NCBI RefSeq assembly: GCF_030817195.1
Contig: NZ_JAUSYZ010000001.1
Span: forward strand, 1-64,000
Direction: 5' to 3'
DNA from: Arthrobacter globiformis
Lineage (GTDB): Bacteria > Actinomycetota > Actinomycetes > Actinomycetales > Micrococcaceae
DNA: 64,000 nucleotides
Both the position numbers and the translations under genes were made by a program. This document shows positions 25,824 to 34,712 of this stretch, in pieces (positions within the stretch are counted from its first letter, which is position 1; every line of letters starts with the position of its first letter). Below the pieces are notes generated by a model. The model was not told where the DNA came from. It saw only the letters and a program-made list of their open reading frames with translations, and did no database searches.

Positions 25824-26228
25824 CTAACGGTAAAGCGCGACGGCGTCCACGTAGAACCAGTGCCGGTCCACCCTGAGGAAGCGGCTGGTTTCGTGGTGGA
25901 CTCCGCGCCCGCCGTCCTGGCGGAAGTGCGCCTTGAATTCCACAACGCCTTCGGTGTCGAGCGGGCCGCCCCGCTCGACGGACACGATGTCCAGCCGCCG
26001 CCACTCCAGGCCCGGGTCGAACTCCAGTTCCGCGGGCCGTGTACTGGAGTGCCATGTTTTCAGGAGGTAGCCGGCATCCAGCAGGACGAAAGCAGAATAG
26101 CGGGAACGCATCAACTGCTCGGCGGTGGCTGCCTCTGCCGCACCGCTGTGGAACCGGCCGCAGCAGTCCGCGTACTGCTCGCCGGAAAGGCACGGGCAGT
26201 TACCGGAAAAGGGTTCTGGCTCGGTCAT
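25824..26228 (-). CDS. YchJ-like SEC-C motif protein
   Basis: A 134-aa UPF0225/YchJ-family protein. The zinc-binding SEC-C-like motif CPCLSGEQYADCCGRFH is at residues 11-27. The rest is an NTF2-like fold with RSRYSAFVLLDAGYLLKTWH, EFKAHFRQDG and the C-terminal DRHWFYVDA. The molecular function of the family is not established. It is a single gene, convergent with the membrane protein upstream. Confidence 0.9.
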   Translation of the reverse strand: MTEPEPFSGNCPCLSGEQYADCCGRFHSGAAEAATAEQLMRSRYSAFVLLDAGYLLKTWHSSTRPAELEFDPGLEWRRLDIVSVERGGPLDTEGVVEFKAHFRQDGGRGVHHETSRFLRVDRHWFYVDAVALYR

Positions 26229-26449
26229 TGGATCCCTTGGGAACGTGGTGGGCGGCTTACTGAATCAGACTATAGGGGGCTTGATGCGGCCGGGTCCTAT
26301 AACAGCTTTGAAACAACAGTTGCCGGCACTTGTCATGAGGGCATGTCGGCAGTAAATAGTCCGTATGGTGGTTAGGGGCTGATTTCCGGCGTGATCACCG
26401 GGCTTGATCACTGCGTGACGGGCCGGGCGCCGATGGTAAGGAGGGTGAA

Positions 26450-27250
26450 GTGGAAGATCCGACAACGATTGCACTGAACCTGACCTTTTTTGGCACCCTG
26501 GGTGTTGCCTTCCTGATGTTCGTCGGCCTGTGCATCAGCGTCGTGCTCACGCTGCTGCTTGCCGGGCTGGGACGCCTTGTGGCGCTGATCGTGATGGCGC
26601 TGTTCGGCCGTTTCCCCAGGAACGAGACCATCGAGATCGTGCGGCTCGCTGCTGACGGAAGCCCACTGCCCGCGGACGCAGAAGTGGTGCCGGCAAAAGC
26701 CAAGGCGAAAAAGACCAAGGCCCCCAGGCCGGTCCGCGAGCCCCGTACCCCGATCGACTGGAAGAAATTGCGGACCCGCGCCGGCCTTCAGGAGGCGCTC
26801 CGCAGCGCCGTCGTCCACCATCCCCTGGTGACTGCCGCCCGGCCGGTGCCGCCCGTCCTCGCGAAGGACTGGGCCGACGCCGTGGCTGCCGCCGACGCCC
26901 GCGCAGTGGCGCGTGCCCGGGCCGCCGCGCCGGAAGTCAAGGTCACCGTGCGGGACCTGCCGCCGCCCGACGTCGCTGCGGCCAGCGTGACGGAGGTGGC
27001 TCCGCTCGTGGAGTCGGCCTTGCGCCACGACGCCGTGCCCGCCGACCCCGACAGCAACGGTGCTGGCAGCAACGGTTCGCCCAACAAGAGCGCCACCAGC
27101 AAGGGCGAGACTGTCCGGTCCGCCTTGGCGCTGTCCGCCCAGCCGCCACGGCCTGCGCGGAAGCCGGCCGTAGCCGGACGTGTCACCGTCCTGGACACCG
27201 GCTCCATGACGTCGCTCGCGCAGCACCCGGACGCCCGCACCCGGGCCTGA
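26450..27250 (+). CDS. Membrane-anchored protein of unknown function with a disordered tail
   Basis: 266 aa. Two hydrophobic helices (about 8-33 and 36-54) are joined by GLGRLVAL and followed by a basic region KAKAKKTKAPRPVREP (about 83-98). An Ala/Pro/Ser-rich tail without known motif completes it. The helices resemble those of the 100-aa protein at 22217. The GTG start follows AAGGAGGGTGAA, a strong ribosome-binding site. No homologue of known function was recognised. Confidence 0.62.
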   Translation: MEDPTTIALNLTFFGTLGVAFLMFVGLCISVVLTLLLAGLGRLVALIVMALFGRFPRNETIEIVRLAADGSPLPADAEVVPAKAKAKKTKAPRPVREPRTPIDWKKLRTRAGLQEALRSAVVHHPLVTAARPVPPVLAKDWADAVAAADARAVARARAAAPEVKVTVRDLPPPDVAAASVTEVAPLVESALRHDAVPADPDSNGAGSNGSPNKSATSKGETVRSALALSAQPPRPARKPAVAGRVTVLDTGSMTSLAQHPDARTRA

Positions 27251-27315
27251 TCCCACGCGAGATAAGCCGCCGGCATCCCTTACCCTGAGCAACCATCTCC
27301 GCTAGCGTGAAACCC

Positions 27316-28320
27316 ATGGAATTCAGATACCTCGGAAACAGCGGCTTCAAGATTTCGGAAATCACGTTCGGCAATTGGCTCACGCATGGCTCCCAGGTGG
27401 AGAACGACGTCGCCACCCGGTGCGTGCGGGCGGCGCTGGACGCCGGCATCAGCACCTTCGATACCGCGGACGTCTACGCCAACACCGCGGCGGAAACCGT
27501 TCTGGGCGAAGCGCTCAAGGGCGAACGCCGGCAGTCCATCGAGATCTTCACCAAGGTCTTCGGTCCCACCGGTCCCAAGGGTAAAAACGACCTCGGCCTG
27601 TCCCGCAAGCACATCATGGAATCCATCGACGGGTCCCTCAGCCGGCTGCAGACGGACTACGTGGACCTGTACCAAGCGCACCGCTACGACTTTGAAACGC
27701 CGCTCGAGGAAACGATGCAGGCGTTCGCGGACATCGTCCGGCAGGGAAAGGCCCTGTACATCGGCGTCAGCGAGTGGACTGCCGAGCAGCTCCGCAACGG
27801 CCACGCCCTGGCCAAGGAACTGGGCTTCCAGCTGATCTCCAACCAGCCGCAGTACTCCATGCTGTGGCGGGTCATTGAGGAGGAAGTGGTTCCGACGTCG
27901 GAGGAACTGGGGGTCTCCCAGATCGTCTGGTCCCCCATGGCGCAGGGTGTGCTGAGCGGCAAGTACCTGCCCGGCAAGCCGCTCCCGGAAGGCAGCCGCG
28001 CCACCGACGACAAGGGCGGCGCCAAGATGATCCAGCGCTGGCTGCGGGACGACGTCCTGGCCGCCGTGCAGGAGCTGCGGCCGGTCGCCGAGGAGGCCGG
28101 GCTGACCATGCCGCAGCTGGCGGTGGCCTGGGTACTGCAGAACCCGAACGTCGCCTCCGCCATCGTGGGCGCCTCCCGGCCGGAACAGGTGGCGGACAGC
28201 GCCGCGGCCGCCGGCGTGCGCCTTGAACCGGACGTCCTGAAGAAGATCGACGCCGCCGTCGGCTCCCTCGCCGAGCGGGACCCGGCCCAGACAAAGTCCC
28301 CCGCAACCCGCGAGGCCTAG
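27316..28320 (+). CDS. Aldo/keto reductase (potassium-channel beta-subunit-like)
   Basis: A 334-aa NADPH-dependent oxidoreductase. The catalytic tetrad is visible: Asp in FDTADVY, Tyr in VYAN, Lys in IFTKVFG and His in YQAHRYD. The NADPH-binding C-terminus has SAIVGASRPEQV. Sequence character is closest to the YdhF/Kv-beta subgroup rather than sugar reductases. I chose the ATG at 27316 (MEFRYLGNSG) over an in-frame GTG nine bases upstream. The next gene starts nine bases after its stop and is probably co-transcribed. The substrate is unknown. Confidence 0.9.
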   Translation: MEFRYLGNSGFKISEITFGNWLTHGSQVENDVATRCVRAALDAGISTFDTADVYANTAAETVLGEALKGERRQSIEIFTKVFGPTGPKGKNDLGLSRKHIMESIDGSLSRLQTDYVDLYQAHRYDFETPLEETMQAFADIVRQGKALYIGVSEWTAEQLRNGHALAKELGFQLISNQPQYSMLWRVIEEEVVPTSEELGVSQIVWSPMAQGVLSGKYLPGKPLPEGSRATDDKGGAKMIQRWLRDDVLAAVQELRPVAEEAGLTMPQLAVAWVLQNPNVASAIVGASRPEQVADSAAAAGVRLEPDVLKKIDAAVGSLAERDPAQTKSPATREA

Positions 28321-28328
28321 GAGCACCC

Positions 28329-29180
28329 ATGACGGATCTTCCAGACCTTGCGGTCACCGGCGCCACCGGGGTCCTTGGCGGCATGGTGGCCCGCCAATTG
28401 TCCGCCGCCGGGTTCTCCCAGCGCCTGCTGGTGCGCGACCCCCGGCGGGCGCCGGACCTGAAGGACGCCCGGGCCGCGCCGGTCAGCTACGGGGACCCGG
28501 CGCTGTCCCGCCCGGCCCTGAAGGGGGTGAAGGTCCTGTTCATGGTGTCGGCGGCGGAGGCGGAGGACCGGCTGCAGCAGCATTACGCCTTCGTGGACGC
28601 CGCAGCAGAGGCCGGCGTGCAGCACGTTGTGTACACGTCCTTCTTCGGGGCGGCGCCGGACTGCACCTTTACGCTGGGCCGCGACCACTACGCCACCGAG
28701 GAGCGGATCAGGGCGTCCGGCATGGGATTCACGTTCCTGCGGGACAACTTCTACCTGGATTTCCTGCCCATGCTGACCGGGGAGGACGGCATCATCCGGG
28801 GTCCGGCGGGCGACGGCGTGATGGCCGCAGTCGCGCGGGAGGACATTGCCCGGTCCGCGGTGGCCGTTCTCCGTGACCCGGCCGTCCACGCCGGGGCTAC
28901 CTACGACCTGACCGGACCGGAAGACATCTCGCTGGCGCACGCCGCCGAGGTGCTCACGCGTGCCACGCGCAGGACCGTCACGTACCACCACGAAACCGTG
29001 GACGAGGCATTCGTCTCCCGCGCTTCCTACGGCGCACCGGACTGGCAGGTCGAGGCATGGGTCAGCACGTACACCGCGATCGCCGCCGGAGAGCTGGCCG
29101 GGGCGACCTCGGACGTACACGGCCTCACCGGTCAGGACCCGATGGCACTTGAGGACCTGGTGAAGCTGCCGCAGCTGTAG
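28329..29180 (+). CDS. NmrA-like NAD(P)-binding protein (quinone-reductase QorB type)
   Basis: A 283-aa atypical SDR. The Rossmann motif GATGVLGGMVA (about 11-21) is followed by LVRDPRRAPDL for cofactor selection. The HVVYTSFFGAAPD stretch and LRDNFYLDFLP match QorB/NmrA-like proteins, which reduce quinones or act as redox sensors. The active-site YxxxK of classical SDRs is not evident. It lies nine bases after the aldo/keto reductase gene. Confidence 0.82.
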   Translation: MTDLPDLAVTGATGVLGGMVARQLSAAGFSQRLLVRDPRRAPDLKDARAAPVSYGDPALSRPALKGVKVLFMVSAAEAEDRLQQHYAFVDAAAEAGVQHVVYTSFFGAAPDCTFTLGRDHYATEERIRASGMGFTFLRDNFYLDFLPMLTGEDGIIRGPAGDGVMAAVAREDIARSAVAVLRDPAVHAGATYDLTGPEDISLAHAAEVLTRATRRTVTYHHETVDEAFVSRASYGAPDWQVEAWVSTYTAIAAGELAGATSDVHGLTGQDPMALEDLVKLPQL

Positions 29181-29311
29181 CGCCTGCTGACGGTGCCGGG
29201 CTGCTGACGGAGCCCGGCTGTTGACGGTCATATGCGCGCGGCGTAAACCTGTGAAGAGGAGCACGCCTATCAGCAGCTGCACCCCGCAGCACCGAGCAGA
29301 ATCGCAAGGCC

Positions 29312-30436
29312 ATGTCCAAGCTGATCTACCGCCGCCGACCATCCGCCCGCCCCGCACCCCATTCAGGTGTCACAGCGCATTCCGGTGAACCCACGCATGG
29401 CCCGCTCACCCGGGAAGAGCTGCAGCTCGCCGTGCGGAACCACTCGATGCCGCTTGAGGCCCTGCGTGAGGACCTGACTCCGCCCGGACTGCATTATGTG
29501 CTGACGCATTTCGACATTCCGCAGGTCAGCGGAGCGTGGCACCTGAGGATCGGCGGCGCCGTGGAACGGGCCATGGAACTGAGCCTCGCGGCGCTGAAGC
29601 GGGATCCAGCCATCAGCGTCCAGGTGACCATGGAATGCGCCGGCAACGGGCGGTCGCTGCTGAGGCCGCGGCCCCTCAGCCAGCCCTGGACAATGGAGGG
29701 CGTGGGAACGGCCGTGTGGACCGGTGTTCCGCTGGCGTACCTGCTGGCCCAGGCCGGCGTCGAGCCCGAGGCCGTCGAGGTGGTGTTCACCGGGCTGGAC
29801 GCCGGGATCCAGGGTGGCGTCCGGCAGCAGTACGCCCGGAGCCTGCCAATTTCGGAAGCGTCGCGGGCCGACGTCGTCCTTGCCTACAAGATGAACGGCA
29901 GTGAGCTGCCCCCGCAGCACGGCTATCCGCTGCGGCTGGTAGTCCCTGGCTGGTACGGCATGGCAAGCGTCAAGTGGCTGCAGTCGATCCAGGTGGTCAC
30001 TACGCCGTTCCACGGCTTCCAGCAGGCGGTCGCCTACCGCTACCAGCACAACGCGGACGACGCCGGCACCCCAGTTTCGCGGATCAGGGTCCGGTCCCTG
30101 ATGGTTCCGCCGGGCATTCCCGACTTTTTCACCCGCCGCAGATACCTGCCCCGCGGGCCCGTCATGCTCCAGGGCCGCGCGTGGTCCGGTGAGGGCGCCG
30201 TGACGAAGGTGGAGGTCGGCATCGACGGCAAGTGGGTTCCGGCCCAGCTGGACAAGCCTGCCGGCGCCTTTGCGTGGCGGGGCTGGAACCTGCCCTGGGT
30301 GGCCGACCCCGGCCACCATGAACTGGCGTGCAGGGCCACCGACGCCACCGGTGCCGTGCAGCCGCTGGAGCAGCACTGGAACTACCAGGGCATGGGCAAC
30401 AACACCGTGCAGCGGGTGCGGGTCATCGTCGAATGA
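29312..30436 (+). CDS. Sulfite-oxidase-fold molybdopterin-dependent oxidoreductase
   Basis: 374 aa. The N-terminal molybdenum domain has the conserved cysteine in VTMECAGNGRS (about 108-118), which would ligate Mo, followed by PWTMEGVGTAVWTGVPL. HGYPLRLVVPGWYGMASVKW (about 207-226) is another signature. A C-terminal dimerisation domain runs from about residue 255. No haem domain and no clear signal peptide are visible, so it is not a typical secreted sulfite dehydrogenase. The physiological substrate is open; related actinobacterial enzymes are annotated only by fold. Confidence 0.88.
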   Translation: MSKLIYRRRPSARPAPHSGVTAHSGEPTHGPLTREELQLAVRNHSMPLEALREDLTPPGLHYVLTHFDIPQVSGAWHLRIGGAVERAMELSLAALKRDPAISVQVTMECAGNGRSLLRPRPLSQPWTMEGVGTAVWTGVPLAYLLAQAGVEPEAVEVVFTGLDAGIQGGVRQQYARSLPISEASRADVVLAYKMNGSELPPQHGYPLRLVVPGWYGMASVKWLQSIQVVTTPFHGFQQAVAYRYQHNADDAGTPVSRIRVRSLMVPPGIPDFFTRRRYLPRGPVMLQGRAWSGEGAVTKVEVGIDGKWVPAQLDKPAGAFAWRGWNLPWVADPGHHELACRATDATGAVQPLEQHWNYQGMGNNTVQRVRVIVE

Positions 30437-30484
30437 GCCGCGGGGTTATGGCCGTTCAGCATCCTTCATAGTCGCTGAGCACGT

Positions 30485-31485
30485 TCAGCTGCCTGCCGAC
30501 GCCGACTCCGGGTCGAAGGTGTAGCCCACCCATTCCCGGGCGAGCCTGCGCGCCAGTTCCAGGCCGACCACCCGCTGGCCCATGGTGAGGACCTGGCAGT
30601 TGTTGGAGAGCACGGACCGCTCCACCGAGGTGCGGCGGCTTCCTGCCAGGCGGCCCCGGCGCCTTCCTCCGTGCGGCGGGCCAAGGTCTCGGCGAAGGGC
30701 AGGAGTGCATCCACCATGGTCTTGTCCCCCAGCTCGGCCTTGCCCAGACCGTGATGCGGCCGGCGAACGCCGTCACGGCGGCCGAAAGCTCCGCCGGTCC
30801 GGGAGCCTGGCTGTCGCCGAACGACTCGCCGAGCCGCAGCTCTTCAGCATGCAGGAGGTCGCGTGCCGCCTCCAGGGCCGCGACGCACGCGGTTGCATAC
30901 TCGCGGGAGGAAGCGGTGGCGGTGGAAGCGACTGCCGTGCTGTCGTCGTCGGCCGTCTCGGCGGCGAGAAGGCTGCCGGCCTGCGCCGCAGTGTTTCCGC
31001 GGCGGTACGCAGGGGTTTCCGCCGGCGCCGCCCAGAGCGGCTCCAACTCTTCATCTAGCCACGTGACGGTGAGGGACACGCCAGCCATGTCCAGGCTGGT
31101 GAGCAGCTCACCCACCTCCGGGAGCACCAGGGTGTAACCGGCGTCGCGGAGCAGCGGTGCCACAGTTCACCACAGCACGAACAGCTCCTCATGTTTGGTG
31201 GAGCCCAGTCCCTTGAGGACCGCGGCGATGCGCTGCCCCGCCCCGTTCGGAGTTTCTGCCAGCACGCGCGCCACCAGTTCGTGGCCCAGGTCCGCTGCCG
31301 GGCCCGGCGAAGGCGGGGTCGTGGCCCGAACCGCCGCCTGCCAGGACTGCCGCCTTGGGCGCGGCCGGGCGGTGGCGGCGCACCGCGCCGCCGGGAACCT
31401 GGCGGACGAGTCCGGAGTGAAGATCGCAGAAGCCGGCGAGGGCTTCCTCGGCGAAGTCCGCTGGATTGTTGAAGATTCTGGTCAT
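30485..31485 (-). pseudogene. Decayed dihydroxyacetone-kinase-like gene joined to an RpiB-like isomerase remnant
   Basis: Read from 31485, MTRIFNNPADFAEE and AVLAGGGSGHDPAFAG are the start of a DhaK-type kinase. The frame then shifts and about 180 expected residues are missing. In another frame GHELVARVLAETPNGAG and KGLGSTKHEELFVLW follow, ended by an in-frame TGA at 31167-31169. After it come VGELLTSLDMAGVSLT and WLDEELEPLWAAPAETPAY, the end of DhaK. A DhaL-like part reaches GLGKAELGDKTMVDALLPF in a shifted frame. The last piece, CQVLTMGQRVVGLELARRL, is an RpiB-family C-terminus in a third frame, stopping at 30485. An intact kinase plus isomerase would need over 2 kb. It is third in the minus-strand arm of the carbohydrate cluster. 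In tetritol/tetrulose pathways such kinases and RpiB-like isomerases act in sequence. Confidence 0.82.
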
Positions 31486-31552
31486 GGCTGGCTCTCCATG
31501 CTGAGGGGCGGGCGGCGCGCTGGGCAGGGTGCGGTTCGGGTGGTTCGCGTTC

Positions 31553-32326
31553 TTAGTGCATGTGGCTTCCCCCGTTGATGTCGATGGTGGTGCCGGTCAG
31601 GTAGGCGGAGTCCTCGGAGGACAGGAAAGTGATGACGGCGGCGACTTCTTCGGTGGTGGCGTTGCGGCCCAGCGGGATGCCGGCGTTGATGGCGGCCTCC
31701 TGCTCCTCGGTGCTGCCGACGCGGATGTTGGTGTCCACGGCGCCCGGGGTGATGGCGTTGACGGTCACGCCGGAGTCGCCGAGCTCGCGCGCCAGGGCCT
31801 TGGTGAAGCCGAGGATGGCGGCCTTGGCGGCGGAGTAGGGGACCTTGCCGAAGACGCCGCCGCCGCGCTGTGCGGAAACGGAGGACATGTTGACGATGCG
31901 GCCCCAGCCGTTGTCGATCATGTCCGGCAGGAAGGCCTTCGTGACGAGGTAGGTGCCGGTGGAGTTCACGGCCATGACCTTGTTCCAGAGCTCAAGCGTG
32001 GTTTCCAGGAAAGGCACGGGCGAAGTGATGCCGGCGATGTTGGCCAGCGCCCCGACAGCGGGAAGGGCGCCGCTCTGGACCTCGCCTGAAACTGCCTTGT
32101 ACGCGGCGTTGACGGAGTCCTCGTTGGCGACGTCGATCTCGTAGCCGAACGCCGGGACGTTGAATTCGTTGCCGATTTCGGTGGCGACCTTTGCCGACTT
32201 CTCGCCGTCGAGGTCCAGGATCACCACGCCCCAGCCCTGGCTGGCGTAGCGGCGGGCGGTGGTGATGCCGATGCCCCGTTCCGAGGTGGCTCCGGTGAGG
32301 ACGGCGGTGCGCTGAATGGCGGTCAT
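31553..32326 (-). CDS. Short-chain dehydrogenase/reductase
   Basis: A 257-aa classical SDR. The cofactor motif TGATSERGIG is at 13-22, NIAG at about 112, the catalytic Ser is in VNMSSVSAQ and Tyr/Lys in PYSAAKA, with the C-terminal DINGGSHMH. It should oxidise or reduce a sugar or polyol at one carbon. It lies 30 bases after the TIM-barrel gene and 67 bases before the decayed kinase, so the three form one operon. The substrate is inferred to belong to the cluster's sugar and is not proven. Confidence 0.9.
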   Translation of the reverse strand: MTAIQRTAVLTGATSERGIGITTARRYASQGWGVVILDLDGEKSAKVATEIGNEFNVPAFGYEIDVANEDSVNAAYKAVSGEVQSGALPAVGALANIAGITSPVPFLETTLELWNKVMAVNSTGTYLVTKAFLPDMIDNGWGRIVNMSSVSAQRGGGVFGKVPYSAAKAAILGFTKALARELGDSGVTVNAITPGAVDTNIRVGSTEEQEAAINAGIPLGRNATTEEVAAVITFLSSEDSAYLTGTTIDINGGSHMH

Positions 32327-32356
32327 GATTCTCCTTGGTGGTATTTGTGGGGTTGT

Positions 32357-33184
32357 TCAGATGAGGTCGGTGATGAAGCTGGCTGCCTTGGCGGCCGCCG
32401 CCGGGCGTTCGTCGTGGGTGATGTCCCGGGTTTCGAGTTCCAGGCTGAAGTGCCCGGTGTAACCCTGGCCGGCAAGGCCCCGCAATCCGGCGGCGAAATC
32501 GGCCTGGCCGTTGCCGATGCTGAGGTTGATGTTCCCTGGCACGGCGTCGCGCAGGTGCACGTGGGCTATCCGGCCGCCCTCGTGGCGTGCCAGGTACTCC
32601 AGCGGGTCCTCGCCCGCGGCGACAATGTGGCTGAAGTCCATGACAATCCCGACGCCGGACCCCGCCAACCGCTGCGCCAGCAGTTCGGCGCGGTCCAGGT
32701 TCCAGCAGAACCGCAGGAAGTGCAGCGATTCGGTCCAGAGTTCGACGCCGAACTCCGCCGCGCGCTCCCCCGCCCGGATCAGCTGGGCTGCGACGGTGTC
32801 CAGGTCCTCCTCGAGGCTCCGTACCGGCTCGTGGCTCAGGGCACCGCAAGGAAGGACCAGTGCTTTGGCCCCCGTTTTAGCAGTGAGGGTGAGCAGGGCA
32901 TCAAGGTGCCTGTCCCGCTCAGCCTGCCGGCCGGCGTCGAGCACGGCATTCAGATCCCCGATATCCCCATTAACGGAGCGCACCCGCAGGCCCGATGCGG
33001 CCACGTCATGGGCCACGGCTGAGACGGCATCCGCGTCAAGTTCATACGGAACGTGGTCGCAGACGCCGGGGAGGGCGCCAAGGTCGATCTCTGCGAATCC
33101 GAGGCCGGCGATGGTTCGCAGGGCTGTCGGCAGGTCTTGGTGGCGGAAGCTGATGGATGAGCACCCGAGTCGGGAATGGAACAT
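32357..33184 (-). CDS. Xylose-isomerase-like TIM-barrel sugar isomerase/epimerase
   Basis: 275 aa, AP endonuclease family 2 fold. Four likely metal ligands are visible in order: Glu in ELWTESLHF, Asp in IVMDFSHI, His in VHLRDAV and Glu in FSLELETRD. Related enzymes isomerise or epimerise free or phosphorylated sugars, and one subfamily decarboxylates. The start MFHSRLGCSSISF is chosen because family members begin this way; the frame is open far upstream only by chance. It heads the minus-strand arm, just beyond the operator sites at 33247-33330. Confidence 0.88.
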   Translation of the reverse strand: MFHSRLGCSSISFRHQDLPTALRTIAGLGFAEIDLGALPGVCDHVPYELDADAVSAVAHDVAASGLRVRSVNGDIGDLNAVLDAGRQAERDRHLDALLTLTAKTGAKALVLPCGALSHEPVRSLEEDLDTVAAQLIRAGERAAEFGVELWTESLHFLRFCWNLDRAELLAQRLAGSGVGIVMDFSHIVAAGEDPLEYLARHEGGRIAHVHLRDAVPGNINLSIGNGQADFAAGLRGLAGQGYTGHFSLELETRDITHDERPAAAAKAASFITDLI

Positions 33185-33246
33185 CGTCGTTGATCCTCTG
33201 GTCGCGCCCGGCAGGCAGTAGTGATGGAGACCACAGTAGCTCTGGC

Positions 33247-33260
33247 GACTGTTAACAGTC
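33247..33260. promoter_or_regulatory. Operator palindrome 1 of the carbohydrate cluster
   Basis: GACTGTTAACAGTC is a perfect 14-base palindrome, 63 bases upstream of the TIM-barrel gene start. The TGTnnACA core is of the kind bound by GntR/FadR-type regulators. Near-identical sites occur at 33274, 33317 and 36745. Confidence 0.85.
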
Positions 33261-33273
33261 AACTCCTGATGGT

Positions 33274-33287
33274 GACTGTTGACAGTC
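33274..33287. promoter_or_regulatory. Operator palindrome 2 of the carbohydrate cluster
   Basis: GACTGTTGACAGTC differs from site 1 at one base. The centres of the two sites are 27 bp apart. It lies in the divergent promoter region between the TIM-barrel and MFS genes. Confidence 0.85.
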
Positions 33288-33316
33288 GGCATGACGCCGG
33301 TCACACTGGGACGTAT

Positions 33317-33330
33317 CTTGTTAACAGTCG
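33317..33330. promoter_or_regulatory. Operator palindrome 3 of the carbohydrate cluster
   Basis: CTTGTTAACAGTCG keeps the TGTTAACA core and the right arm of site 1, with a degenerate left arm. It lies 45 bases upstream of the MFS transporter start. Confidence 0.75.
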
Positions 33331-33374
33331 ACCGCGCTGAAGCTTCTTCAGCCGCTCTTCGAAAGGGAACCACC

Positions 33375-34712
33375 ATGAGCAACGAAGCTCTGAACATGCG
33401 GGGGCCGGTCCACGGCACCAAGGACGCCCGCCGGGTCGCTATCGGCTCGGGCGTCGGCGCCGTGATCGAGACGTACGACTTCATCGGCTTCGGCACTGCG
33501 GCCGCACTGTACTTCGGAACCGCCTTCTTCCCCACCGGCGACCCGGTGACGGGAACGCTGGCCGCTTTCGCCACGCTCGGCGTCGGCTTCGCCGCCCGGC
33601 CGCTGGGCGGCATCATCGGCGGCCACCTGGGCGACAAGGTAGGACGCAAGCCCGTCCTGGTCACGTCCCTGATCCTGATGGGCATCGCCACCTTCTTCAT
33701 CGGCCTGCTGCCCACGTACAGCCAGGTTGGCCTGCTGGCTCCGGCGCTGCTGGTGTTCGTGCGCATCGTCCAGGGCCTGGCCTTCGGCGCCGAATGGGGC
33801 GGAGCCATCCTGATGAGCTACGAGCACGCGCCGTGGAAGTCCAAGGGCAAGTACACCGGCATCGTCCAGGCCGGTTTCCCGGTGGGCCTGCTGCTGGCCA
33901 ACCTGGTGTTCCTGGTCAGCGTGAACCTCGGCGGCGAGCTCGCCTGGCGTATCCCCTTCCTGGCCAGCATCGTGCTGGTGGTTGTCGGCCTGATCATCCG
34001 CTCCAAGGTCCCCGAGTCCCCGGTCTTCGACGAGGTCAAGGACCACGGCGACATCGTCAAGTCCCCCATCGTGGAGGTCATCAAGACCGACTGGCGCAAC
34101 ATCGTGAAGGGCATCGGCCTGCGCGTCGCCGAGACCGCCGGTTACGCCGTGTCCATCACCTACATGATTTCCTACCTCAACAGCCAGCACCTGGCCGACA
34201 AGACCCAGACCCTGGTGGCCCTCTGCATCGCGTCCGCCATCGGCATCTTCGCCACCCAGGCCTGGAGCCGCCTGACCGACAGGATCGGCCGCCGCCCCCT
34301 TTACATCTGGTCCACCGCGTTCGCCGCGCTGTTCGCCATTCCGATGTTCCTGCTGGCCAACACCGGCCTGTTCGTCTTCATCATCGCCACGATCGTGATC
34401 TCCTACGCTGTCTGCCAGAACTCCCTCGCCGGCGCCCAGGGTGCCTGGTTCCCCGAGCTCTTCCAGGCCAAGACCCGTGCTTCCGGTGCCTCGCTGGCCT
34501 ACCAGATCTCCGCCATGGTCTCCGGCTTCACCCCGTTCATCACCACCCTGCTGTTCGTCAGCTTCGGCTGGATGGGCCCGGCCCTGCTGTTCGGCCTGTA
34601 CGCCCTCATAGGTCTCTGGGCAGCCTTCGCCACCCGGGAAACCTGGGGCAAGCGGGAGCGGCAGCTGGCTGATGAAATCACCAAAAGCACGCCCCAGTCG
34701 GTGAACGCCTGA
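33375..34712 (+). CDS. MFS transporter (metabolite:H+ symporter type)
   Basis: A 445-aa, 12-helix MHS-type symporter. The family pattern is clear: IGSGVGAVIETYDFIGFG at the first helix, the loop GGHLGDKVGRKPVLV, RIVQGLAFGAEWGGAILMSYE in helix 4-5, and KVPESPVFDEV at the central loop. MHS carriers import organic acids, polyols or osmolytes. The ATG follows GAAAGGGAAC and is preferred to an open upstream stretch that runs through the operators. First gene of the plus-strand arm; its TGA overlaps the ATG of the transketolase gene by one base. Confidence 0.9.
   Translation: MSNEALNMRGPVHGTKDARRVAIGSGVGAVIETYDFIGFGTAAALYFGTAFFPTGDPVTGTLAAFATLGVGFAARPLGGIIGGHLGDKVGRKPVLVTSLILMGIATFFIGLLPTYSQVGLLAPALLVFVRIVQGLAFGAEWGGAILMSYEHAPWKSKGKYTGIVQAGFPVGLLLANLVFLVSVNLGGELAWRIPFLASIVLVVVGLIIRSKVPESPVFDEVKDHGDIVKSPIVEVIKTDWRNIVKGIGLRVAETAGYAVSITYMISYLNSQHLADKTQTLVALCIASAIGIFATQAWSRLTDRIGRRPLYIWSTAFAALFAIPMFLLANTGLFVFIIATIVISYAVCQNSLAGAQGAWFPELFQAKTRASGASLAYQISAMVSGFTPFITTLLFVSFGWMGPALLFGLYALIGLWAAFATRETWGKRERQLADEITKSTPQSVNA

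Noticed and set aside
26380..26420. TGATCA-containing repeat as an operator
   Set aside because: Two TGATCAC copies lie close together, but spacing and symmetry are not those of a clear palindrome and the motif is short.
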